A DNA stretch of 64,000 nucleotides, taken from the NCBI GenBank assembly GCA_021777755.1, contig JAJYDE010000004.1, positions 62,001 through 126,000 on the forward strand, written 5' to 3'. This DNA comes from Deltaproteobacteria bacterium. Lineage in GTDB: Bacteria > Desulfobacterota > Syntrophobacteria > Syntrophobacterales > Syntrophobacteraceae. The position numbers and the translations under genes were made by a program. Under the pieces are notes generated by a model. It did not search any database, had not been told where the DNA came from, and saw only the letters and a program-made list of their open reading frames with translations. Below, in pieces: positions 26,687-35,688 of the stretch (positions within the stretch are counted from its first letter, which is position 1; each line of letters opens with the position of its first letter).

Positions 26687-27286
26687 ATGTCGGATCACAA
26701 GGAATCGGGAAATTTTTCAGAACTGCTTGAGTTGGCTCTAAGACTGGGGGCCAGTGGCGCCAGGGTCGTCAGTTCATCGGACATATGCATCCAGGACGAG
26801 TTGGCCGGGTTGTGCGCGAAACCGCAATGCGAAAACTTCGGGGCCTCGGCCAATTGTCCGCCCCATGTTTCAGGCCCCGACGGGTTCCGCGAATTGCTCA
26901 AGGTCTACGATCAAGCCGTGGTATTCAAATTGGAGGCGCCCTCCCCGGTTCTTTTTTCGCCCGTGGAGCGCTTGGAGGTCTTCGGCCTTTTGCAGGAGAT
27001 AGCGGCAGGCCTGGAATTGGCCGCGGTGAAAATGGGACAAACCCGCTCCAAAGCCTTTGCGGGCAATTGCTGCAAGGTGCTTTTCTGCAACGATCACCCT
27101 CGATGCCGCGTGCTGCATGAAGGCGGCAAATGCCGCAATCCCCTGTCGGCCAGGCCCTCGATGTCGGGTTTTGGAATAAATGTTTCCAAATTGATGGAAT
27201 CGGCCGGATGGTCTCTTAAAAAAGCCGGTGAAAAGAGTGGCGAGACTTCCGTCGGGACCCTTTGCGGCTTGGTCCTGCTCGGATGA
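26687..27286 (+). CDS. DUF2284 predicted metal-binding protein
   Basis: This 199-residue cytoplasmic protein belongs to the DUF2284 family, recognisable by a Cys-rich core: LCAKPQCENFGASANCPPHVSGPDGF region, FAGNCCKVLFCNDHPRCRVL and the GGKCRNPLSARPSMSGFGI block. The spacing of Cys suggests binding of zinc or an Fe-S cluster. Family members are common in anaerobes and often lie near corrinoid or redox genes, but no biochemical role is established. It follows cyoD by 21 bp; whether this position is meaningful is uncertain. Confidence 0.83.
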   Translation: MSDHKESGNFSELLELALRLGASGARVVSSSDICIQDELAGLCAKPQCENFGASANCPPHVSGPDGFRELLKVYDQAVVFKLEAPSPVLFSPVERLEVFGLLQEIAAGLELAAVKMGQTRSKAFAGNCCKVLFCNDHPRCRVLHEGGKCRNPLSARPSMSGFGINVSKLMESAGWSLKKAGEKSGETSVGTLCGLVLLG

Positions 27287-27345
27287 AGCCAGGTCTTGGG
27301 CGCCCGGGGCTCTCTTAGAATATGCGGGGTCCTTGGAGCTTGGCC

Positions 27346-28989
27346 TTACGACAATGCAGTTCCGTGTAAAGAGAAATAATCGAGCCCGTCAAGGACTCTC
27401 AGGAAACCGCTCGCCAGCCCATGGAGTTTGACGTACTTTTCGATCAACCGGCAAGCGGCCTCCCGGGGGTCTGTCCAATCCATGTCCATCATTTCGTAAT
27501 CGTGGAAAGTGTGCATGATGGAATCTCCCGTGGCGGCGATATCGGTGTTGATCCCTGCAAGGGTCTCCATGAGCGATGAGGCGGCAGGCCCGGAGGGGCC
27601 GTCGAGCGCGGCCCTTTGGAGAGCCCTCAGGCCGTCTTGGTAGCGGGAGGCAAAAAGCGAGTACCTGTTGCGGCAGGCTTGGATTTTCGATACGAATGTA
27701 TCGAGGGGGCGCGGTTTTGGGCAAAAATCGCCGGCCGACTCGGGCCCGAGGCCCGGCCCCAGAGCGCTTTGCCAGAGGATCCGGTTGATAAGAGCCCAAA
27801 GGTAGCGTTCCGAGACCGTTTGGCCAAGCGGAGCGTAGAGCAGGGTTCCATTGGAAAGAAACCTCGACTCGTAGGCGCACAGGTTCGGGAAATCGGGCAG
27901 CGGGCCTTTTTCGCCAAACAACATCCTCTGCGCGACCGTCTTTACCGCTTCCACATCCAGATAATCCTTGCACCAGGTTTTCTCGCACCTTTCCTTCTGG
28001 CAGGGTGAGCAGTGAGTCTCGACCTGCAGGACCACATGGCCGCGGCCGAAGGGGGCGGTTTCGGCGAAATGAGCGGTGGAAAAGTAGAGGCCCAGCACCC
28101 TGGTTCCCACCGCCGCGGCTATGTGGGTGGTTCCGGTATCGTTGCTTATGAGAAGATCGCATTTTTTGAGGATGGCGGGCAGTTCGACAAGGCGGGTCTT
28201 GCCGATAAGGTTGATCGCCGGTATTGACGCCTGCCGCAGGAAATCTTCACCAAGAGCCGTTTCCCCTGGACTGCCGAGAAGAAGGAGTTCCATAGCCGGA
28301 TAGCCCGTCAAATGGGCGCCCAGCGAAGCGAAGTTGCCGACCGGCCAGGCGCGGTGGAGCTGGTTGGCTCCCAGTTGCAAGGCTACAAGCTTTCCGCGGC
28401 CTTTCCACCCGTGGGCGCCAAGGACCTCATCGGCCCTTTTGGCTTCACCGTCTCCAACGTCCAGCCAATTGTCCATCGCCCCATGGGTCACCCCCCCCAT
28501 TCCCATGTGGATATCCACCAGGTTTATCAGGTTTTCCATCCTGTTTGCCCTGTTGGCCACGGCGGAAAACAGATACTTGCCCCAGTCGCCCAAGACCGAG
28601 ACCCGGTCCTGCGCCATGTAGATCCGGCCCGATTTCTCAGCCCCCCTCACCGCCCGGCAGATGAGGGCCGAGGAGTAGCCGTGGGTCAGATTGACAACAA
28701 GGTCGTAGCTCTCCCGAAGTTTCGGGATGCTCAATAGAAAGTCCAACTTGGGCGATGGGCACATGAGCCCGTGGATGGTTTTGTAATAGGCGTAAGGGAC
28801 GGAAACAAACCGGTCTACCAGAGCGGAGCCTCCGATAAGCTCCACCGCTTCCCTGATGCATAGAAGCGTTATCTCGCAGGGGGACCTCTCCTCTTTCAGC
28901 CGCTTGAAAAGTGGCAGGCTCTGCACGACGTCCCCCGTGCGGCACATTTGAATGATCAAAATCTTTTCGTATCGGTCTTCAAAGCTCAA
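27346..28989 (-). CDS. Glycosyltransferase family 9 protein
   Basis: This 547-residue protein begins with the GT9 (heptosyltransferase-like) pattern KILIIQMCRTGDVVQSLPLFKRLK, and the second Rossmann half has LVALQLGANQLHRAWP, LLLLGSPGET and SNDTGTTHIAAAVGT, the sugar-nucleotide site. A ~200-residue C-terminal helical extension follows, which exceeds the usual ~350 residues of heptosyltransferases. A Cys cluster CSPCQKERCEKTWC lies between. The start is TTG 28989 with GGAG nine bases away. It probably acts on lipopolysaccharide core or a surface glycan; the acceptor is unknown. It follows the HEAT gene by 58 bp. Confidence 0.85.
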   Translation of the reverse strand: MSFEDRYEKILIIQMCRTGDVVQSLPLFKRLKEERSPCEITLLCIREAVELIGGSALVDRFVSVPYAYYKTIHGLMCPSPKLDFLLSIPKLRESYDLVVNLTHGYSSALICRAVRGAEKSGRIYMAQDRVSVLGDWGKYLFSAVANRANRMENLINLVDIHMGMGGVTHGAMDNWLDVGDGEAKRADEVLGAHGWKGRGKLVALQLGANQLHRAWPVGNFASLGAHLTGYPAMELLLLGSPGETALGEDFLRQASIPAINLIGKTRLVELPAILKKCDLLISNDTGTTHIAAAVGTRVLGLYFSTAHFAETAPFGRGHVVLQVETHCSPCQKERCEKTWCKDYLDVEAVKTVAQRMLFGEKGPLPDFPNLCAYESRFLSNGTLLYAPLGQTVSERYLWALINRILWQSALGPGLGPESAGDFCPKPRPLDTFVSKIQACRNRYSLFASRYQDGLRALQRAALDGPSGPAASSLMETLAGINTDIAATGDSIMHTFHDYEMMDMDWTDPREAACRLIEKYVKLHGLASGFLRVLDGLDYFSLHGTALS

Positions 28990-29047
28990 ATGGGAAAACT
29001 CCGCTCAAGGCTGAACAGACGACTCCACCGGCTCCCCTTCGAGGCAA

Positions 29048-29833
29048 TCACCGTACCGTTTCCGGTTCGGGCGGGCAACGCAAGCGCCCCAGTAACTCCC
29101 CGGCCATGGCCCCGATTTTGAGGTGGACAAAAGAGCCATCCTGGAACGTGCGCACTTCGGCGGGGTCGTCGAGCAAAGGGGCAAGAAGGGCCGCAAGCGC
29201 CTCCGGTTGCGGGTGGCTCTTTTCAAAAGGGGCGAGCCATAACAGTGTCTTTAGCGCAAGGGCTCTTTTTACCGGGTCGCAAGATTTCAATTGGGCAACA
29301 ATCGGGCCGGTCCAATCCAGCAAAAGCCGGGGCCTTTTTTGGGCAAGCCTGCAAATTCCCCACATGACCCCGCGCTCCAATAGATCGTTTTCCAACGGGT
29401 TTCCGTGCTCGTCTATGTAGGACACAAGGATTCGATGATATTCCAGGGCCAGATTTTCGTTTTCGGCCATGATTTCGCCCATCGCCTCTGGAGCGCCCCA
29501 GCCAATCCCGCCCGATTCGTCGTTGAGGCTCCACATGAGGCGCCGCATGATCTCCCGGGCCGCGTCGAGGTCCTTTCGGGCAAGTGCGGACACCGTGAGG
29601 CCCAGACCCCTTACCGCCCTGCACCTGGCCAGTTCGTTGGTTTCGAAAAGAAAGCCGAGCAAAAGGTTGATGATTTTTGCCGTAGTCAATCCCGCAGTTT
29701 GGAGCGCTTCTTCGAAATCGCGGGAATCGAGAAAAGAGCGAACCAGCGCCTTGGCACCCAGTCCTGCGCGCGCGGCCTCTCCGGCAATATGCTCACTCAC
29801 CTCCTTCAATGTCTTTTCCGCTCCATCTTTCAA
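29048..29833 (-). CDS. HEAT-like repeat protein of the DVU0298 family
   Basis: This protein of up to 261 residues is all-helical and matches the DVU0298-type HEAT-like family found in sulfate reducers and relatives: RCRAVRGLGLTVSALARKD, RRLMWSLNDESGGIGWGAPEAMGEI and LERGVMWGICRLAQ. The family has structural but little functional data. Start choice is weak: TTG 29833 has no clear ribosome-binding site and TTG 29809 is an alternative. It overlaps the 3' end of ubiX by up to 41 bp, suggesting coupled translation. Confidence 0.8.
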   Translation of the reverse strand: MKDGAEKTLKEVSEHIAGEAARAGLGAKALVRSFLDSRDFEEALQTAGLTTAKIINLLLGFLFETNELARCRAVRGLGLTVSALARKDLDAAREIMRRLMWSLNDESGGIGWGAPEAMGEIMAENENLALEYHRILVSYIDEHGNPLENDLLERGVMWGICRLAQKRPRLLLDWTGPIVAQLKSCDPVKRALALKTLLWLAPFEKSHPQPEALAALLAPLLDDPAEVRTFQDGSFVHLKIGAMAGELLGRLRCPPEPETVR

Positions 29834-30374
29834 ACAGGTTGTGTTCGATTCCGAAAAAGTCGAATATCTTTCCGATGGTATGATCGATTATGTCCTCGAT
29901 CGTTTTGGGCCGATGATAAAAGGCGGGCGAAGGCGGAAGGATATGGGCGCCCAAGTCGGCGGCCATGCTTAGCAGGCGCAGATGTCCCTTGTGAAGCGGC
30001 GTTTCCCTGACCACAAGGCAGAGTTTGCGTTTTTCCTTGAGCACCACATCGGCGGCCCGCACCAGGAGGTTTTCGCCGTAAGAATGGGCGATCCCCGAAA
30101 GGGACTTTATCGTGCACGGTACGACTACCATCCCTTCAGTCAAAAAGGAGCCGCTCGATATCGGGGCGGCCATGTCCCGTTCGTCGTAGGTGAAATCCGC
30201 CAGGGCCGTCACGGTATCGATCGAGCGGGAGGTCTCGATTTCGATGTTTCGTTTACCGTTTTGCGAAATAATCAGGTGAGTTTCGTAATCCGTCTGTTTG
30301 AGGAGTTCAAGACACCTGAGGCCGTATATCACCCCGCTTGCACCTGAAATCCCCACGATGATGCGTTTTTTCAT
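29793..30374 (-). CDS. ubiX: UbiX-type flavin prenyltransferase
   Basis: This 193-residue enzyme makes prenylated FMN, the cofactor of UbiD-type decarboxylases. It starts with IIVGISGASGVIYGLRCLELL, has the SSGSFLTEGMVVVPCTIKSLSGIAHSYG region and ends with the PPSPAFYHRPKTIEDIIDHTIGK motif. ATG 30374 gives the family length; the upstream extension from 30425 is not conserved-looking. A UbiD partner is not present in the window. It overlaps the next gene. Confidence 0.95.
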   Translation of the reverse strand: MKKRIIVGISGASGVIYGLRCLELLKQTDYETHLIISQNGKRNIEIETSRSIDTVTALADFTYDERDMAAPISSGSFLTEGMVVVPCTIKSLSGIAHSYGENLLVRAADVVLKEKRKLCLVVRETPLHKGHLRLLSMAADLGAHILPPSPAFYHRPKTIEDIIDHTIGKIFDFFGIEHNLFERWSGKDIEGGE

Positions 30375-30480
30375 CTTCCTACCCCGAATTGACTCAAAGC
30401 CGATCGCAAATCTGCCATCGTTCAATTTTTCAGTATATCTGATGATCCGGATATCTCAACGCCTGAATATCATCCCGGTT

Positions 30481-31899
30481 TTAGAGCCAATAGGCGAGCG
30501 GAGCGGTGAGCATCTCCATGAATCGTTCCGGGATGGATCTGCGCTTCCAGTTCCGAGGGGTGATCCTGTCGGAATTTTGGAGATCTTTTTGAAACAGCTT
30601 CTCCATTTTCGCGGCAAAATCCCGGCCCAGGATTACGGCATTGAGTTCGTTGTTTCTCAGGATGCTCCACAAGTCCATATTGTCGGAGCCCACCGTTGAC
30701 CAAACCCCGTCGATCACCGCGCTTTTGGAGTGCAATATGACGTCTTTTCGTTCGTAGAGTTTGATCCCCGACCGCAGCAGCAGCCCGTAATAACAGCGGC
30801 TTCCATATTGAGCCAGCGGCACGTCGCTTCTGTGAGGCAGAATGATTCTTACGTCCACACCTCGCCGTGCGGCCCCCGTCAAGGCCTCCACCAGTTGTTG
30901 GTCGGGGACGAAATAACTGCATGTAAGATGTATGGAACGTTGAGCGGAGTTGATGGCGGCAAGATAGGCGAAATAGTTGTCCCGGTTCTTTTCTCCCCAG
31001 GTGCTGCCGACCACCCTGACAAGATCATCGCCCGCGGGTTTTTTGAACTCGGAGTTGTCCTGTTCGGCGATGGGCGGCCCATGTTGTTTTTTCCAGGTGT
31101 CGCAGAAAAGCTTTTGAAAACTATGCGCGGCCGGCCCCTCAATTTGGATGTCCGTATCCCGCCATGGCAACTTCCCGCCCCCCAGGCCCGGGAGCGGACC
31201 GCCCGTTTTGGCGCACCTGTCTGATATATTGGCGCTGCCGATAAAGGCCACCCGGTCATCCACGGTCACAAGCTTGCGATGATCCCGGTGCACCATCGAC
31301 CACGGGCAGGGCAGAGGCAGCGTACTAAGCGGGGTGGGCGGATTAAAGGGCAGCACCGCGACGCCCGCACTGGTCAAACGGTTGAAAAAGGCGGGCGGAG
31401 TGCACATGGACCCGATACTGTCATAGATCAGGTGGACCTGAACGCCACTGGAGGCCTTTTTCATCAAAAGTTCGGCGAACTCATAACCGGCCTTGTCGGC
31501 CGAAAGAATATAGGTTTCGACATTGACGTTTTTCCTGGCATCCCGGATCGCTTTGAATATCGCGGCGTAGGTGGCGGCTCTATTTACAAGCAGGGTCACC
31601 CTGTTGCCTGCTCTCAGAGGGTGGGAGCTTATCGCTTCTTCGAGCGCCATGTGGCGCTCAAGACTGTCCGCGGCCGAAGAGCCGGGTTGAAGCATTTTCA
31701 TGACGGCGCGCACCCGGGAGGCGGAGAGCCGTTTGTGATCGCTTACGATGGTCGGGGATGCTTTTTGCCTGGCGCTGTAATAGCGAAAGGCGGGGCCGGC
31801 CTGCGGTACGCTCATGCAGCCGCCGGACAAAAGTGCGGCAAGAAGAGTTGAAAACAGAACTGGAAGTCTTGTTCCGGGAACGCGGTGCAATGGTCGCAT
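30481..31899 (-). CDS. Phospholipase D/cardiolipin synthase-like lipoprotein
   Basis: This 472-residue protein starts with a signal peptide ending in lipobox SGGC, so it is likely anchored on the periplasmic side of a membrane. It has two HKD motifs: HRKLVTVD followed by GSAN, and HSKSAVID followed by GSDN, the paired active sites of the phospholipase D superfamily. The layout resembles ClsC/YmdC-type enzymes and related phosphatidyltransferases. ATG 31899 is chosen because it directly precedes the signal peptide. Both HKD sites are intact. The substrate is probably phospholipid, but this is inferred. Confidence 0.86.
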   Translation of the reverse strand: MRPLHRVPGTRLPVLFSTLLAALLSGGCMSVPQAGPAFRYYSARQKASPTIVSDHKRLSASRVRAVMKMLQPGSSAADSLERHMALEEAISSHPLRAGNRVTLLVNRAATYAAIFKAIRDARKNVNVETYILSADKAGYEFAELLMKKASSGVQVHLIYDSIGSMCTPPAFFNRLTSAGVAVLPFNPPTPLSTLPLPCPWSMVHRDHRKLVTVDDRVAFIGSANISDRCAKTGGPLPGLGGGKLPWRDTDIQIEGPAAHSFQKLFCDTWKKQHGPPIAEQDNSEFKKPAGDDLVRVVGSTWGEKNRDNYFAYLAAINSAQRSIHLTCSYFVPDQQLVEALTGAARRGVDVRIILPHRSDVPLAQYGSRCYYGLLLRSGIKLYERKDVILHSKSAVIDGVWSTVGSDNMDLWSILRNNELNAVILGRDFAAKMEKLFQKDLQNSDRITPRNWKRRSIPERFMEMLTAPLAYWL

Positions 31900-32232
31900 G
31901 CAGTGGGCCTCAAGTATTGGAGTTGCGCGCGCGGGTATGCGGGGCGCCGTAAAATCTTTTAATGAGTGGATATCGTACATCCCGATTTCTCACCCCAAAA
32001 GTTTACTGATTATATTGGAATCCAAGAGGTGTGCAAGTAAACATACCATGCAAAAGGCCGGGACTTGCCACAAAGGACTTTTTGGAGCACCAAACCTTGA
32101 ACTCCTCCGGACCAAGCCGCCGGTTGGTGGGAGCGCAATGTCAAAAAATCATGGTGCAAGCGGGCGGGAACGAATAGAATCGTCAACGGTGTACAAGCTG
32201 GAAATCAGGCTTCATCCCATACTCGGATTTCT
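31900..32232. other. Divergent intergenic region
   Basis: This 333-bp gap separates the phospholipase D-like gene (minus) from the cysteine desulfurase gene (plus) and should hold both promoters. It is somewhat AT-rich in the middle (TTTACTGATTATATTGG). No gene, repeat or obvious regulator site was found. Confidence 0.5.
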
Positions 32233-33375
32233 ATGATTTACCTCGATAATGCCGCCACTTCATTTCCAAAACCCCCGGAGGTTCTCGAAGAGATGCTCGA
32301 GACCTACTCGCGGCTGGGCGTCTTGCCGGGCAAACAAAGCTATGGCCCGGCCGCGGCCTGCGACCGATACCTTGAGGAGGCGCGCAGCCAAATCGCCGCT
32401 TTTTTCGGAAGCCGCAATCCCGAAAAGGTCCTTTTCGCATACAACTCGACGGCTGCGCTAAAGGCCATCATACACGGACTGGCAGAACCCGGAAGCCACG
32501 TGATAAGCACCCGCCTGGAACATAACTCGGTCCTTTCGCCCCTTCTTCGCCTGCGAGACCGGGGGGTGATCACCCTCGATACGGTTTCTTTCGACACCAA
32601 TGGCTTCATTGATCCGCAGGAGGTCGCCGATCTCATCGGTCCTTCGACCAGGCTGGTCGTTTTAAACCATGTCTCAAACGTATTGGGGACAATCCAGCCG
32701 GTCTGCGAGATCGGACGCATCTGCGGGGAAAACGGCGTGCCGCTCGTCCTGGATGCCGCGCAAAGCGCGGGACTGGTCCCAATCGACATGCCGGCCATGA
32801 ACATTCAGGCGGTGGCCTTCACCGGCCACAAATCCCTCCTGGGTCCGACCGGCATCGGAGGCCTTGTGCTGGGGGAGGCAATGGACCTTCGGGCGATCAA
32901 CCTTGGCCGCCCCGGCGCCGATGCCCCGAACACCCGGTATCCCGTCGGATTTCCATACTGTGTCGAACCTGGCACGCCCAATCTTTTGGGCATCTTCGGC
33001 CTCTGCGCGGCGATGCGCCATGTCGAACACAAGGGAATCGGCAATTTGCACGGCCGCGTGACCTCGCTTGCGCGCGCTCTAAGAGACGGACTTGCCTCCC
33101 TTGAGGCGGTAAAGCTCTATTGTGCCCAAAACCTGGACAACCACACGGGCATCATTTCCTGTAATCTGGAAGGAGTGGACCCGGGTGATTTTTGCGTTCT
33201 TCTCGACTCCGATTTTGGTATTGCAGCCAGGAGCGGGTTGAACTGCGCTCCCCTGGTTCATGAAGACCTGGGCACAAGTCCTCGGGGAGCGGTGCGCTTC
33301 AGTTTTGGCGCCTTCAATACGGAGGAGCAAGTCACGGCCGTTCTGGCCGCGGTCCGAGCAATCGCAAGCCGATAG
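32233..33375 (+). CDS. Class V aminotransferase, cysteine desulfurase family
   Basis: This 380-residue PLP enzyme begins with IYLDNAATSFPKPPEV, has the Schiff-base lysine in FTGHKSLLGPTG and the HVSNVLGTIQP and DAAQSAG signatures. A Cys at the expected catalytic loop lies in ARSGLNCAPLVHEDLGT, so it can act as a cysteine desulfurase or selenocysteine lyase of the SufS-like type. It is a free-standing gene, not in an isc or suf operon. The role (sulfur for Fe-S clusters, thiolation or selenium) cannot be decided from context. Confidence 0.9.
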   Translation: MIYLDNAATSFPKPPEVLEEMLETYSRLGVLPGKQSYGPAAACDRYLEEARSQIAAFFGSRNPEKVLFAYNSTAALKAIIHGLAEPGSHVISTRLEHNSVLSPLLRLRDRGVITLDTVSFDTNGFIDPQEVADLIGPSTRLVVLNHVSNVLGTIQPVCEIGRICGENGVPLVLDAAQSAGLVPIDMPAMNIQAVAFTGHKSLLGPTGIGGLVLGEAMDLRAINLGRPGADAPNTRYPVGFPYCVEPGTPNLLGIFGLCAAMRHVEHKGIGNLHGRVTSLARALRDGLASLEAVKLYCAQNLDNHTGIISCNLEGVDPGDFCVLLDSDFGIAARSGLNCAPLVHEDLGTSPRGAVRFSFGAFNTEEQVTAVLAAVRAIASR

Positions 33376-33654
33376 ACCCGCCCCGGATAATAGTCAACAT
33401 GGCGGGACAGATTCAAACATGAACGGGTTTTTTGTCTTTGGCGATCAGCTCTCGCCAACCGACGGTCGGCGGGGCTCGCCGGGCAAATCTTTGACGGCTG
33501 TCGGGAAAATCCGGTTCCTTCACGGAAAAATTTTCCTTATCGTTGCGGCCGGATATTCCGATCACAATAACAGTCCGACTGATTATAGCGCCGGCTCACC
33601 ACCTCGCCGGCTGACTGGCTATAACGGTGACATCTTAAAGGAGGGTCCGGTAGA

Positions 33655-34023
33655 ATGCATCCCGACATTAGAGGACATGTTCGCTATAAAATGAAGAACG
33701 GAATGCTTGCAGTGCTTCCGCTGCCCGGTCAATTCAGGTCGATTGTCGGACACATCGTGGATATATCCGGAAGCGGACTGGCCCTCAGGCATACCGACGA
33801 AATCCCGGTGCATCTCAAGAGAGGCGACCTGATTCTCATGGGCCATGAGGACCGGGAAGACCAAGTGTTGGAGATTCCAGCCCGGTTGGTCTACGAAAAG
33901 GAACAGGCGGAGGGCTATCGATCCGGCTTTCAATTCGGTGAACTGTCCTCGGAGCAAGTGTCCCAACTCGCATGCTTCATCCAATCCAATGTCGAACCTG
34001 CAACGGCCTTGGCGAAACCATAA
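33655..34023 (+). CDS. PilZ-domain protein
   Basis: This 122-residue protein is a single PilZ-type domain, a c-di-GMP receptor fold. The second binding motif is visible as DISGSGLAL, with a beta-barrel pattern through LILMGHEDRED, LEIPARLVYEKEQ and YRSGFQFGELS. The usual RxxxR switch before the barrel is only partly present (RGHVRYKM), so c-di-GMP binding is plausible but not certain. AAGGAGGG lies about 10 bases before the ATG. It is a single-gene unit after a 279-bp gap in which no gene was found. Confidence 0.82.
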   Translation: MHPDIRGHVRYKMKNGMLAVLPLPGQFRSIVGHIVDISGSGLALRHTDEIPVHLKRGDLILMGHEDREDQVLEIPARLVYEKEQAEGYRSGFQFGELSSEQVSQLACFIQSNVEPATALAKP

Positions 34024-34197
34024 AAGGACATGTCTTGCGCGGTTTCCTGGCAATGATGCTCAATCATGTTCGGGTGGACGGCGTATCGGTATCGATTGTG
34101 TCCCCGTTTCAATTTGCAACCGCTCGGAATTGCCCCCAAAAGAGGTGAAAACCCGGATTCCGGGGATAAGACCGTGAAGGCTTGCGGGTGTCCGCGG

Positions 34198-34533
34198 CTA
34201 TGAACTCCGCCCGCTCTTTTTGACGAGCCAGGCGCAAAAGGCGACGATGATTTCCGCGCGCCTGTCGGACTGAAGAACTCCCCGGCACAGATCGAACAGC
34301 TCTTTTTGGACCGCAGTCGATTCCCCGGCGATTCCCGCCTCGTGGAGATATTCGCGCACCAGGGCCGAGGCCTTGAGGCTGGCCGAGCCGAAGATCCTCT
34401 CCCGGGGGTCCTTGGGCTCCTCGAACGGCTCCCAGTTGTCATAGCCGATCCTCAGGATTCTTTCCTGTCCGCGCTTCGCCATGCCGTCGAAGATGGCTTT
34501 TTTTCGAAGTTCGTATTCCTGGTTGTCAGTCAT
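34198..34533 (-). CDS. Conserved hypothetical protein next to ahbAB
   Basis: This 111-residue protein is not recognised. It is helical and charged, with the segments RILRIGYDNWEPFEEPKDPRERIFG and a terminal CAWLVKKSG. It has no signal peptide or membrane helix. ATG 34533 is five bases after the ahbAB stop, so the two genes are in one operon. The position suggests a role linked to siroheme decarboxylation or heme synthesis, but that is only context. The stop codon is TAG. Confidence 0.7.
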   Translation of the reverse strand: MTDNQEYELRKKAIFDGMAKRGQERILRIGYDNWEPFEEPKDPRERIFGSASLKASALVREYLHEAGIAGESTAVQKELFDLCRGVLQSDRRAEIIVAFCAWLVKKSGRSS

Positions 34534-34538
34534 TTGCG

Positions 34539-35528
34539 TTAATCCCAGAAAAGCTTGAGTCGAATTTTTTTGTATTCCCTGGTGCTGAAAAGGATCTGGA
34601 AATGAGCCAGACCCGCTGCCTCGGCCAGCTTGCAAGAGATGGTGCGGCACTGTTCGGGACTTCGGGCGTGAACCATGGCGTAAAGGTTGAAAGGCCAGTG
34701 CGGAAGGCTTGCGGGCCGGCTGTAGCAATGGCTGACCTCGGGGTATGAGGCCAAAATGGCGCCAATGGAGTCGATTCGCTCCTCGGGGCAGTTCCAGACC
34801 ACCATGCCGTTGGCCCGAAATCCCACCTGACGGTGGTTGAGAACGGCGGCAAACCGCCGGATGGCCCCCTGCCCCATCCAGTCCGACACCACGCGCAGAA
34901 GCCGCGATTCGGGCATCTCAAGAGACTCGGCCCATGCGGCAAAAGGCCTTTGAACAAGGGGAAGGTCTTCCTGGATGCATTTTACGACAGCAATATTTTC
35001 CGGGGTAGGTTCGAAGGCCCTGCCTTCGGTAGGCGGAAGGCCTGCTTTTTCTCCCGGCTCCCCCCCGTCGTCTCCATCCTCCAGAACGTCGAGCACCACG
35101 GCCAATTTATATTTTTTGAGGGCGGGCAGAACGAGCGCGGGCAAACCGCCGGCATTTCGCGCCAGCCCTTCGACCACCTCGCCAAGGTCCTCCCCGGGAG
35201 GCACGGCGATCGTAAACCACATGTTGAAGTCTCCGGGCCGCAGGTAATTATGACTAACGCCGGGATAGGCGTTAACGACCGAAGCCGCGCGCTCCAGGGT
35301 TTCCTCCGGCACGGCCAAGGCCACAAGCGAACTTGTGTAGCCAAGCGCCCCGGTATTGAAAATCGCGCTTATCTGACGGATCACTCCCTCGTTTTTAAGG
35401 GAAGCAATCCGTTCCATGGCTTCCGCCTCGCGGATTCCAAGCCCATGGGCGAGCGCCCCGTAGGGACTCGAAACAATCGGAAATGAGCGTTGGACCCTGT
35501 CGAGAATGACCCGGTTCGTCGAATCCAA
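34539..35528 (-). CDS. ahbAB: Fused siroheme decarboxylase AhbA-AhbB
   Basis: This 329-residue protein has two successive Lrp/AsnC-like halves. Each has a winged-helix start (TNRVILDRVQRSFPIV, and NIAVVKCIQEDLPLVQRPF) and a ligand-binding half with the family patterns YPGVSHNYLRPGDFNMWFT and YPEVSHCYSRPASLPHWPFNLYAMV. AhbA and AhbB normally form a heterodimer that decarboxylates siroheme to didecarboxysiroheme in the alternative heme pathway of sulfate reducers; here they are one chain. The TTG at 35528 with GGAG seven bases upstream is the most likely start. It precedes the 111-residue hypothetical gene. Confidence 0.88.
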   Translation of the reverse strand: MDSTNRVILDRVQRSFPIVSSPYGALAHGLGIREAEAMERIASLKNEGVIRQISAIFNTGALGYTSSLVALAVPEETLERAASVVNAYPGVSHNYLRPGDFNMWFTIAVPPGEDLGEVVEGLARNAGGLPALVLPALKKYKLAVVLDVLEDGDDGGEPGEKAGLPPTEGRAFEPTPENIAVVKCIQEDLPLVQRPFAAWAESLEMPESRLLRVVSDWMGQGAIRRFAAVLNHRQVGFRANGMVVWNCPEERIDSIGAILASYPEVSHCYSRPASLPHWPFNLYAMVHARSPEQCRTISCKLAEAAGLAHFQILFSTREYKKIRLKLFWD

Positions 35529-35688
35529 AACAATGCTCCAGGAAAATGGGTTAGCTAAATCGCAGAATTTCGAACATACCCCGGTCTCCCGGATTATCTT
35601 CGATTTATATACCCGGGCAACTTCCAAGACAAGGAAAGCTTTGCTACTATTAACAGCCAACGACAACTTTCACCGAGGTGGCCAGATT